Source: UBA1876 sp003446665 (GTDB lineage: Bacteria > Synergistota > Synergistia > Synergistales > Thermovirgaceae). From it: a DNA stretch of 64,000 bases. Every line of letters begins with the position of its first letter. Position 1 is the stretch's first letter. The notes under the pieces were generated by a model. That model did no database searches. It was not told the DNA's origin and worked only from the letters and a program-made list of their open reading frames with translations. This document shows, piece by piece, positions 1 through 7,523 of this stretch. The position numbers and the translations under genes were made by a program. The DNA lies in the NCBI GenBank assembly GCA_040616305.1, contig CP159918.1, positions 62,001 through 126,000 of the forward strand. Reading direction: 5' to 3'.

Positions 1-527
1 TGGAGGCGTTCCCGGGCGATGGGGTCAAGGGCGCCGAAGGGCTCGTCCATGAGAACCACCTCCGGGTCGGCCGCAAGCGCCCGCAAAACGCCGATGCGCT
101 GTTTCTGGCCTCCGCTTAGCTGGTCGGGCAGGCGGTATCGGTAGGTCGCCGGGTCGAGGCCAGCCATTTCAAGCAGCTCGTCAACACGCTTTTTTATGCG
201 GCCTTTTTTCCACCCCAAAAGTTTCGGCACGATGGCGATGTTCTCGGCCACTGAAAGGTGGGGCATCAGTGCCGTTTCCTGGATTACGTAACCGATGTTC
301 CTTCTGAGTTTTACGGGGTCCACGGTATTGATATCCTTCCCGTCGACCTTGATGACCCCTTCCGTGCAGGATTCGAGCCGGTTGACCATCTTGAGGGTCG
401 TCGTCTTGCCGCAGCCCGAAGGTCCTATCAAGACGGCGATCTCGCCCTTGGCGATCTCGAGGTTCAGGCGATCCACGGCCCTGGTCCCGTCTTCGTAGAC
501 CTTGCTGACTTCCTCAAATAGCACCAT
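1..527 (-). CDS. Betaine/choline-type ABC transporter ATP-binding protein (C-terminus beyond window)
   Basis: 175 codons are visible and the gene runs off the left edge. It has Walker A GPSGCGKTT (about residues 35-43), a Q-loop near VIQE, signature LSGGQKQR (137-144) and Walker B VVLMDEP (157-163). The spacing and the sequence around the Q-loop resemble the OpuCA/OsmV/ProV class, which powers uptake of quaternary amines such as glycine betaine, carnitine or choline. The ATG at 527 was chosen over ATGs at 533 and 536 because GGAG lies 9 nt upstream of it. The start overlaps the 3' end of the aminotransferase gene by 14 nt, so translation is probably coupled. The substrate cannot be told from the ATPase alone. 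Confidence 0.88.
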   Translation of the reverse strand, partial: MVLFEEVSKVYEDGTRAVDRLNLEIAKGEIAVLIGPSGCGKTTTLKMVNRLESCTEGVIKVDGKDINTVDPVKLRRNIGYVIQETALMPHLSVAENIAIVPKLLGWKKGRIKKRVDELLEMAGLDPATYRYRLPDQLSGGQKQRIGVLRALAADPEVVLMDEPFGALDPIARERL

Positions 528-1662
528 GGGCATCATCTCCTGTCGTAACTGGATTGCTTTCTGCGAGTTCTCCGAGAACATCCCGGAGCGTTTTCAAGAA
601 TCGGTCAACCTCTTCGGTGGTTCCAACGGTGACGCGGATGGCATGGTCATAGCCCCAGATGTCGCAGGAGCGCACGATTACGCCCTTTTTCAGCATCATC
701 TTTGAGACAGTGAGGCAGTCGGCGGGCGTTTCGAAGAAGACGAAGTTCGTCGCCGACGGGGTGACGCGGCAGCCCAGACCTTCGAGCTCACGTTCCAGCC
801 GCTTGCGATCCCGGATGATTCTTCCCAGGGCACGGCGGCAGGCTTCACGATCTTCCGTCAGGACGGCCACGCCGGCGGCTATGCCGATCCTGTTGGCGTT
901 GAAGGGCTCGCTTACCGTGTCGATGACGGTAATCATTTCGGGTCTCGCCATGCCGTAGCCCAGGCGAAGCCCGGCCAGGCCGTAGGCCTTGGAGAAAGTG
1001 CGCACCGACAGGATGTTGCGGCCTTCTTTTATGAGCTTCCCCCTGTCGGGGAGCTTCCCTTGGGGCGCGAATTCTGCGTAGGCCTCGTCGAGGATCACCC
1101 AGGTGTGCTCCGGGAGGTGGTCCATCAGCTCCACCAGCTCGTCGTGGGTGAAAAAGGTCCCCGTCGGGTTGTTGGGATTGCAAAGCCAAATAAGCTTGGT
1201 CTTTTCCCCCGCGGCGGCCTTGACGGCTTCGAGGTCTATGGCACGGCCTTTCATGGGGACGTTTACGATGGTCGCACCCATGAGTTTTGATAGCTCCCTG
1301 TACAGGTTGTAGGTTGCCGCTGGGATGACCACCTCGTCGCCTTCCTCGAGAAAACTCTTCACCACGGCCTGGAGCATCCCTTCCGCGCCGTGTGAGATGG
1401 CGATGTTTTCCGGGCCGACGCCATGAATGTCGGCAATAAGCCCCTTGATTTCCTCGAAGGCGATATCGGGATAGCGGTTGGAGTTTTCAAGTTCCCGGGC
1501 CATGGCCTTCAGGGCGGCCGGAAAGGGCGCGTAGGCGTTTTCGTTGGACCCGAGCTTTATGATCGATTCAAGACCGAGCTCCCGGCGGACTTCCTCGATG
1601 GTTTTTCCCGGCACGTAGGGCGAAAGCCCCTCTACGGCTCGGCGTAATCCCCTGATTGTCAT
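514..1662 (-). CDS. Class I/II PLP aminotransferase, HisC-like
   Basis: A 382-residue fold-type I aminotransferase. Visible motifs are LGSNENAYAP near the N-terminus, the NPNNPTG cofactor motif (about 162-168), LDEAYAEF (about 191-198) and the PLP-binding lysine in TFSKAYGLAGLRLGYG (K225). By family it resembles histidinol-phosphate aminotransferase, which converts histidinol phosphate and 2-oxoglutarate to imidazole-acetol phosphate and glutamate. No other his gene is nearby. The neighbour is a ThDP decarboxylase-like enzyme, so a catabolic transaminase that feeds it is equally likely. The ATG at 1662 forms an ATGA overlap with the upstream stop; an in-frame upstream extension has no ribosome site. 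Confidence 0.85.
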   Translation of the reverse strand: MTIRGLRRAVEGLSPYVPGKTIEEVRRELGLESIIKLGSNENAYAPFPAALKAMARELENSNRYPDIAFEEIKGLIADIHGVGPENIAISHGAEGMLQAVVKSFLEEGDEVVIPAATYNLYRELSKLMGATIVNVPMKGRAIDLEAVKAAAGEKTKLIWLCNPNNPTGTFFTHDELVELMDHLPEHTWVILDEAYAEFAPQGKLPDRGKLIKEGRNILSVRTFSKAYGLAGLRLGYGMARPEMITVIDTVSEPFNANRIGIAAGVAVLTEDREACRRALGRIIRDRKRLERELEGLGCRVTPSATNFVFFETPADCLTVSKMMLKKGVIVRSCDIWGYDHAIRVTVGTTEEVDRFLKTLRDVLGELAESNPVTTGDDAHGAI

Positions 1663-3287
1663 GAGCGGTTCGTCCTCTCTTTCGGTGTAATCTCGATGAT
1701 GGAGGGGCGACATTCCCCGAAGGCATGTTTCAGGGCTTCGGCGATCTCACGGCCTGTTGAGGTCCGTGCATATGCGGTGCCCCAGGACGCCGCAAGGGCC
1801 TGGAAGTCCGGTGCCGGGTTGTCCACGGCGATTGCACGGGGGAACCGCCGGGCGGCCTCGTTTCTTCTGATTTCCCCGAAACCGTCGTCGTTCCAGACTA
1901 CGATCGGAAGCGGTAGCCCTTCCCTGCAGGCCACGGCGACTTCCGCCATGGTGAACTGGAAACCTCCATCTCCTGTCAGGGCGACCACCGGTACATCGGG
2001 CATGGCCAGCTTTGCCCCGATCGCGGCCGGAACGGCGAAACCGAGGGTGCCGAACCCCACGGGGTGCATAAACGTAAAGGGCTTGTACGCGGGGTACTCG
2101 CTGATGGCGACGTAGGCGGGGCCCGTCATGTCTGCGACAAGCACGCCTTCATCGGGAATTTCCCGGCGCAGGGCCGACACGAGTTCTTCCATTGCGGCGA
2201 GATCCTTCCCCATTCCAGTGATGGAACCGAGTTCGCCCCGTGAACGATCCCTGATTTCCGAAAGTTTCGCTGCACGATCTTCCTGCGACGGGGTATCTCC
2301 TCCAAGAGCCTTTAAGAGGGCGGAAAGAACATCCGCCGCGTCTCCGCGGATTCCGATGTCGGCCGTGCCGTTGCGGCCGAAATTTGCGGGGTCGAGGTCG
2401 ATCTGTATGAGGGTCCCCTTTTTGGGAAGAGGCAGTTCCCACAAATCCGTTGGCGCGAGCTCCGTTCCGACGGCCAGGATGACGTCAGCCGTCTCGAGAA
2501 AGGCCCTGACGGTAGGAAAGTGCGACCGTGCGCCGAGGCAGAGGGGGTGCCGCTCGTCTACGACGCCCTTGCCTGCGCAGGATTCGATGACAGCAGCGCC
2601 GAGGGCCTCAGAGAGTTCAAGGGCTTCCTTCGAGGCTCCCCTGGAGCCGCCCCCGAGAATCATTACGGGATTTCGGGACTTTTCAAGGATTTCGGCCGCT
2701 GCACGTACAGCCTCCGGCTGTGGCGCGGGCTTCCAGATGTTCCGTTTTGTTTTGGAAGGTTTCGCATCGAAAGAGGTCTTTAGGGCCAGGATGTCCATGG
2801 GGATCTCCACGTGAACGGGGCCCGGGCGGCCTGTTTCGGCCAGCCTGTACGCGGCTTCCAGTGCAGGCGCTATCTCGTTGGGGCTTTGCACCCTGTGGCT
2901 TTCCTTCGAAGCCGACTGGGCCATGATGGTGCTGTTTTTGAGTTCGTGCAGGAACCCGGCGCCGCGCCCTATGTAGGCTGTAGGGATCTGGCTTGAAATG
3001 ACCACCATGGGGATGGAGTCGTGAAAGGCCTGGGCCATGGGGGTAAGGATGTTAGTTAGGCCTGGTCCCGAAATGGCCAGGGCGGTTCCGGTTTTTCCCG
3101 TCGATCTGGCCCAGCCGTCGGCCATAAACCCCGCCCCCTGTTCGTGGCGGGCCGTTATGTGCCGTATGGAGCTTTCGGCAAGGGCCTCGTAGATGTCCAG
3201 ATTATGGATCCCCGGGATCCCGAAAATAGTATTTACGCCGAGGGACTCGAGGGTCTCGACGACGCTTTCGGCTCCTGTTTTGCGCAC
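1659..3287 (-). CDS. ThDP-dependent 2-oxoacid decarboxylase / acetolactate-synthase-like enzyme
   Basis: 542 residues with the three-domain layout of the acetolactate synthase/pyruvate decarboxylase family. The ThDP-activating glutamate is in TARHEQGAGF (E49). The C-terminal cofactor motif is GDGGFQFTMAE followed by VVWNDDGFGEIRR. That last stretch resembles the AruI-type 2-oxoacid decarboxylases more than true IlvB, which carries NRSLGMVRQWQ there. Co-transcription with an aminotransferase fits a transaminate-then-decarboxylate route for one amino acid; the substrate is unknown. The GTG start is supported by AGAGGTGA five bases upstream. Longer in-frame openings upstream lack a ribosome site. 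A genuine IlvB lies separately at 35165-36865. Confidence 0.82.
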   Translation of the reverse strand: MRKTGAESVVETLESLGVNTIFGIPGIHNLDIYEALAESSIRHITARHEQGAGFMADGWARSTGKTGTALAISGPGLTNILTPMAQAFHDSIPMVVISSQIPTAYIGRGAGFLHELKNSTIMAQSASKESHRVQSPNEIAPALEAAYRLAETGRPGPVHVEIPMDILALKTSFDAKPSKTKRNIWKPAPQPEAVRAAAEILEKSRNPVMILGGGSRGASKEALELSEALGAAVIESCAGKGVVDERHPLCLGARSHFPTVRAFLETADVILAVGTELAPTDLWELPLPKKGTLIQIDLDPANFGRNGTADIGIRGDAADVLSALLKALGGDTPSQEDRAAKLSEIRDRSRGELGSITGMGKDLAAMEELVSALRREIPDEGVLVADMTGPAYVAISEYPAYKPFTFMHPVGFGTLGFAVPAAIGAKLAMPDVPVVALTGDGGFQFTMAEVAVACREGLPLPIVVWNDDGFGEIRRNEAARRFPRAIAVDNPAPDFQALAASWGTAYARTSTGREIAEALKHAFGECRPSIIEITPKERTNRS

Positions 3288-3574
3288 GGAATCACCTCTT
3301 TGAATTTGGGGTATGTATACTGTCTTTGCCGTATTTTTACACGGCATCACCAATATTCCGAAAGGAATAAAAAAGACGACTGCAAGTCTTTTAAAGGCTT
3401 GCCGGTTGAACAAAAACAAAATTGTCAGTCGATGTACCGGCTTTTTCGAATGGGTCCAAGAGAGCGTAAATCGCCTGAAGTGTCTACCAACGGCAAACAT
3501 GAGTCTTGTTTTTTCAGGATACAGGAAAGAGGAAACCTTGCGTCTGTGTCTTCAGGCGCGCGAAGGTTACTTTA
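3288..3574 (-). other. Untranslated leader of the ThDP enzyme-aminotransferase-ABC operon
   Basis: About 285 nt separate the best promoter from the GTG start. I see no credible gene on either strand. It contains a short hairpin (GCCGT/ACGGC arms, 3328-3345) and another with a four-base loop around 3352-3366. Neither is followed by a U tract on the transcribed strand. I do not recognise a riboswitch class. The length leaves room for post-transcriptional control. Confidence 0.35.
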
Positions 3575-3603
3575 ATAGTATACGAATTATCGAAACGAGT
3601 CAA
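3575..3603 (-). promoter_or_regulatory. Sigma-70 promoter for the ThDP enzyme operon
   Basis: On the minus strand, TTGACT (3603-3598) and TACTAT (3580-3575) are separated by exactly 17 bases. This would start transcription near 3568, towards the ThDP enzyme gene. Confidence 0.7.
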
Positions 3604-3654
3604 AAGAACCGGTGATGCGTCACTTTCCGGCGTTTCCCTCGGTCAGGCTTCACT

Positions 3655-4269
3655 TTACCGTTTCGCGCTTTTGGCACGATACCTCAAGATGTAAAGCCCG
3701 GCCAGGACGACGCACGCCGCCAGCATCCATGTGGTCGCCCTGTCCAGGTATCGCATGACGAGGTCTTCGTTGTTGCCCACCCAGTAGCCCACGAAAGCCA
3801 GGATGGCAACCCAGATGCCCGAACCCAGCGTAGTGTAAAAGAGGAAAAGGTCCATGCGCATGCGGGCTACCCCTGCCGGAAGGGATATAAGCTGCCTTAT
3901 GCCGGGGATGAGGCGCCCGATGAAGGTACTTATATGACCATGTTTTCTGAAAAAAACCTCCGTTCGGTCCAGGGTCTTTTCAGTGACGAAAAAATATTTT
4001 CCCCAGCGCTGGAAGAAGGGGCGACCGAACTTCAGGGATATCCAGTAGTTGAAGACAGCGCCCAAGATACTGCCCGCTATGCCGCTGGCGATGACGAGCA
4101 GCAGGTTCATCCTGCCTGTAGCGGCCAGATAACCTGCGGGGGGGACCACTACCTCGCTCGGGAAAGGAAAGAAAGAAGATTCCAGAAACATCAGGGCGAT
4201 GACGCCGGGGTACCCCATGTGCCCGATAGTTTCGACGAGCCAGGGCACCACCTGTCCAAGAAGATCCAC
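3655..4269 (-). CDS. DedA-family inner-membrane protein
   Basis: A 204-residue polytopic membrane protein of the DedA/SNARE-associated (VTT domain) family, thought to act as lipid scramblases/flippases or proton-dependent transporters. Family marks are the early ESSFFPFPSEVVVPPAG segment and the reentrant-loop signature GRLIPGIRQLISLPAG, with several hydrophobic segments between them and a basic C-terminal tail. It starts with GTG at 4269 behind AGGAGAAGGAG, 13 bp after the upstream PNPOx-like gene, so the two probably form an operon. The physiological substrate is unknown here. Confidence 0.9.
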   Translation of the reverse strand: MDLLGQVVPWLVETIGHMGYPGVIALMFLESSFFPFPSEVVVPPAGYLAATGRMNLLLVIASGIAGSILGAVFNYWISLKFGRPFFQRWGKYFFVTEKTLDRTEVFFRKHGHISTFIGRLIPGIRQLISLPAGVARMRMDLFLFYTTLGSGIWVAILAFVGYWVGNNEDLVMRYLDRATTWMLAACVVLAGLYILRYRAKSAKR

Positions 4270-4282
4270 GGGGCTCCTTCTC

Positions 4283-4750
4283 CTAGGCGCCTTCGTAGCC
4301 GTTTTTTCGACCTGTCATGGACTCGATGTCGATACGCACCACAGCGACGGCTTTCATGGCCGTTTCGGGAAACGGAAGTGCTTTCCAGGCGAACTGCTTC
4401 ACGATAACGTCCAGACCATGACGTTTTTCCGAGTGGTCTTCCAGGAGCGTGGCCTTGCCGAAGCCGACTACGCTGCGGTATTTAAGGGTCCATTCGCAGG
4501 GATCGCCGCTTTCTGTCACGTCGATGTCGGCGTCGACCTCAAAACATACGCGGGGGTTTTTCCTGATGCAGTCGATCTTGTGGCCTTCCCTGAAGCCGTG
4601 AAAATACATGGCCCCGTCCTCGTATCCGTAACAGAGGGGAATCATGTAGGGGTAGGGATCGTCGTGGAAAGCCACCCTGCATATTTTTTCTTTTTTCAGT
4701 ATCTCCTCGATCTGCGACCTGTCGGTAATCTCCTTGTCCTTGCGTCTCAT
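4283..4750 (-). CDS. Pyridoxamine 5'-phosphate oxidase-like FMN-binding protein (NimA type)
   Basis: 155 residues. The opening MRRKDKEITDRSQIEEILKK and the following strand VAFHDDPYPYMIPLCYGYE are typical of the small split-barrel flavin-binding family annotated as PNPOx-related or nitroimidazole-resistance (NimA-like) proteins. These bind FMN or F420 and perform two-electron reductions; the substrate is not predictable. The ATG at 4750 follows GGGAGG closely; in-frame codons further upstream have no ribosome site. It precedes the DedA gene by 13 bp. Confidence 0.82.
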   Translation of the reverse strand: MRRKDKEITDRSQIEEILKKEKICRVAFHDDPYPYMIPLCYGYEDGAMYFHGFREGHKIDCIRKNPRVCFEVDADIDVTESGDPCEWTLKYRSVVGFGKATLLEDHSEKRHGLDVIVKQFAWKALPFPETAMKAVAVVRIDIESMTGRKNGYEGA

Positions 4751-4861
4751 GGTTTCCTCCCGGGTTGACGTTATCAAAGTGGGGAAACGAGCATCCCTAA
4801 AAAGTGATTTTATCACGCGTTCAGGTTGTCTTTTTCAGCAGGAAAGTGCCTCGTGGACGTT

Positions 4862-5356
4862 TCAGGGCAGCGCCACGGGCATGTAGGCCTTTGACGGAGG
4901 TGATACCGAAAAACCGTAAGGTTCCGTCGCGTTTTCGTCCTGAAACAGTCCGCTCGAACGTGCGAACTTTCCCAGGTGCCGCTTGAGTTCGGGGTTATCG
5001 GGCAGATTGGCCACTACCAGGCAGTCCGTGCTGCTTACCGATTGGAAGGAATACCAGGCCGAACCATCGGTCGATGCGGGCGCGGGTCGACCCAGGTACG
5101 TGGAGGCAAACGCATCGTTTATCTGTCCGTCGGGGAAACTTTTGTGTTCGTGGTAGTACATTACCGCGGCGATCTTCAGCGTACGCATGTCCGAGACGAT
5201 CCGGGATGCCATGGCACGCTCCCTCGCGGGGACGAAGACAAGCAACATGGACCCGGCCAGCACCCCGATGATGACAATGGTGATCAAAATCTCTACGAGG
5301 GTGAAACCCCTCCTCGCAAGCAGATACTTTCGAGTTGCCGCGTCATTTTCCCGCAC
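4862..5356 (-). CDS. Type IV pilin-like / pseudopilin protein
   Basis: The class-III signal peptide is plain: basic ...LLARR, then G followed by FTLVEILITIVIIGVLAG. Prepilin peptidase would cut after the Gly and the new N-terminal Phe would be methylated; the +5 Glu is present. The rest is a short globular pseudopilin-like domain with no cysteine pair at the C-terminus. I prefer the GTG at 5356 (VREND...) because a G-run ribosome site precedes it; an ATG at 5398 gives 14 more residues but has no such site. No assembly ATPase, platform protein or peptidase gene is nearby, so it is an orphan here. About 164 residues. Confidence 0.85.
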   Translation of the reverse strand: MRENDAATRKYLLARRGFTLVEILITIVIIGVLAGSMLLVFVPARERAMASRIVSDMRTLKIAAVMYYHEHKSFPDGQINDAFASTYLGRPAPASTDGSAWYSFQSVSSTDCLVVANLPDNPELKRHLGKFARSSGLFQDENATEPYGFSVSPPSKAYMPVALP

Positions 5357-5419
5357 TCTCAGAAGCCCCCCTAGGGTTCGTGACAATCTGCACAACATCT
5401 TTAATATGATAGCACTTTT

Positions 5420-6004
5420 TTAATCACCTGGCTTTGCTATCCGCTTCAGGAGCCAGGCAAGGTTCGCTGCCAGGGTGTCCATGGTGGCAAGCCCCTCGCC
5501 GTCGTGGACCACGTCCTTTTCCATGCGCCCGATGCCCATGTTCCAGTAGCTCGATCCCGGAACGATCATCTGGTTGATCAAAAAGAAATGGTTGATGCTG
5601 TCGAAGGCGTGAATGGCCCCGCAGCGTCTTACGGCTATGACGGCGGCGCCAGCCTTGCGGGCGAGAAGTGCTCCGTTGGCTCTTGCCACGAAGCCTGCCC
5701 GGTCGATGAAGGCCTTTGTCTCGGGTGTTATGTCGGCGAAGTAGGTGGGCGAGGCTATAACGATGCCGTCGGCGTCGCACATTTTCTCTATCCACTCGTT
5801 GAGTGGGTCGCCTTCCAGGACGCAGCGTCGGTTTCGATTGTGAAAACATTTCCCGCAGGCGGTGCATCCGTGAATGGAGCGTCCTCCTATTTGGACTTTC
5901 TCCGTCTCTATACCTTCTTTATGGAGTCCCTCGAAAAGACGCTCCAGTAAAAAGTTGGTATTGCCTTCGGCGCGCGGACTGCCGTTGAATCCGATTACTT
6001 TCAC
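5420..6004 (-). CDS. Flavodoxin-fold NAD(P)H:FMN reductase / iron-sulfur flavoprotein-like
   Basis: 194 residues. The N-terminal phosphate loop GSPRAEGNTNFLLE binds FMN. The following CTACGKCFHNRNRRC cluster is like the cysteine motif of iron-sulfur flavoproteins, though its spacing differs from classical Isf. SPTYFADITPETKAFIDRAG is the conserved flavin-binding stretch of the NADPH-dependent FMN reductase family. Role: probably electron transfer or oxidative-stress defence in an anaerobe. The GTG at 6004 follows GGGAGGGA; a much longer open frame upstream has no start signal and runs opposite to rmuC. Confidence 0.85.
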   Translation of the reverse strand: MKVIGFNGSPRAEGNTNFLLERLFEGLHKEGIETEKVQIGGRSIHGCTACGKCFHNRNRRCVLEGDPLNEWIEKMCDADGIVIASPTYFADITPETKAFIDRAGFVARANGALLARKAGAAVIAVRRCGAIHAFDSINHFFLINQMIVPGSSYWNMGIGRMEKDVVHDGEGLATMDTLAANLAWLLKRIAKPGD

Positions 6005-6137
6005 AGAAAATCCCTCCCGGTAAAAAACCTTATATCGCAAGCATTGTAACATTTGGCGGAAAGTCGGATTGGACAAGGAGTCCTCCTGAATATAGTCTTT
6101 TTCAGGATCTTTAGAAAATATCCGGGGAGGGACTTTC

Positions 6138-7382
6138 ATGGGCATGGAACTATCGCTCCTTCCGCTTGCGGTGGCTTTGGTCGCAGGATTTCTGCTTGGC
6201 TTGTGCGCCGCCTGGCTGCTCGGGATTATACAGGCAAAAACAGCACGCGACCTCGCCGAGGAACTTTTCGCAGAAAGCGAGGCCAAAAGGCGCGACCAAC
6301 TGGAAATGATAACGGACCACCTCAAGGACGCTTTCGGCGCGCTTTCCCTGGAGGCCTTGTCCCGCTCCACGGAGGAATTTCTCAAGCTCGCCCGATCCAG
6401 AATCCAGACGGAACGGGAGCTAGGATCGAGAGAACTGGAGGAGAAAAAAGGCCTCATAGACCGTCAGCTGGAAGCGATGGCGTCCAAGATGGAGTCTCTT
6501 TCGAAACTCGTCGGCGAGCTCGAAAGGGACAGGGTAGAGAAATTCGGAGAACTTGCGGGAAAGCTTCAGGAGGTATCCCACAGGACGGCCGAGCTTAACC
6601 AGACCACCGATACCTTGAGACGGGCTTTGGCCAACACGAAGGCCAGGGGGCAGTGGGGGGAACGCATGGCAGAAGACGTTCTGCGGGCGGCCGGTCTTGC
6701 GGAAGGAATCAACTACAAGCGCCAGCTGACCCTCGAGGGAGGCGCAAGGCCGGATTTCACATTCACGCTGCCAAAAGGCCTGACGCTTAACATGGACGTC
6801 AAGTTCCCCTTCGATAATTATCTCAGGTACCTGGAGGCTTCTGATCAGCCTTCACGGGAGAAGGCCTGCAAGGACTTTTTGAAGGACGTGCGCGCCAGGG
6901 TTCGCGAAGTGGCTTCCCGTGAGTACATTGACCCAGAAAGGGGTACCGTGGACTACGCCTTGCTCTTTATCCCCAACGAGCAGGTTTACGGGTTCATACA
7001 CGAGCAGGACCCCTCCATCCTGGACGAAGCGCTTTCGAAAAGGGTCATACTGTGTTCGCCTGTGACGCTCTATGCCGTTTTGGCCGTCGTGCGACAGGCC
7101 GTCGAAAACTACGCCCTTGAGGAAACGTCCCGGGAAATACTTTCCGTTTACGGGACTTTCCGGAAACAGTGGGAGACCTTCCTCGGCGGTCTCGAACTTC
7201 TCGGCAAGAGGTTGCAGGAGGCGCAAAAAGAGTATGAAGCCCTCGTCACAACCCGGCGCCGGAGCCTTGACAAATCCCTGGAGAAGATAGAAAAATTGCG
7301 GTCCGGTCACGATGAGGTTTCACAGGAATCGGGTCATTTACCCCATTATGAAGAAGATGATGGCGCTCCGGAAACACAGTAA
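6138..7382 (+). CDS. rmuC: DNA recombination protein RmuC
   Basis: 414 residues with the RmuC layout: an N-terminal membrane anchor (about 5-26), a long charged coiled coil (about 30-165) and the nuclease-like RmuC domain containing GQWGERMAEDVLRAAGL, ARPDFTF and MDVKFPFDNY. RmuC limits inversions between short repeats and is related to restriction-endonuclease folds. The ATG at 6138 has GGGGAGGG eight bases upstream. It stands alone, divergent from the flavoprotein gene. Confidence 0.95.
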   Translation: MGMELSLLPLAVALVAGFLLGLCAAWLLGIIQAKTARDLAEELFAESEAKRRDQLEMITDHLKDAFGALSLEALSRSTEEFLKLARSRIQTERELGSRELEEKKGLIDRQLEAMASKMESLSKLVGELERDRVEKFGELAGKLQEVSHRTAELNQTTDTLRRALANTKARGQWGERMAEDVLRAAGLAEGINYKRQLTLEGGARPDFTFTLPKGLTLNMDVKFPFDNYLRYLEASDQPSREKACKDFLKDVRARVREVASREYIDPERGTVDYALLFIPNEQVYGFIHEQDPSILDEALSKRVILCSPVTLYAVLAVVRQAVENYALEETSREILSVYGTFRKQWETFLGGLELLGKRLQEAQKEYEALVTTRRRSLDKSLEKIEKLRSGHDEVSQESGHLPHYEEDDGAPETQ

Positions 7383-7523
7383 GGATATGGCGGGAACCAG
7401 TTATTAAGAGAAATTATTATCGTATTCATAATGTGGTAAAATAACCAATTGAGAGCCTGTTTTCCCGATATCTCGCCTTTACACTTAAAAAGGCTACGAA
7501 AAACATGGCGAGGAGGGGTTTAG

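Noticed and set aside
6005..6457. N-terminal extension of the FMN reductase to 345 residues
   Set aside because: The extra part is low-complexity Ser/Arg sequence antisense to rmuC. The GTG at 6004 has a clear ribosome site and the family starts there.
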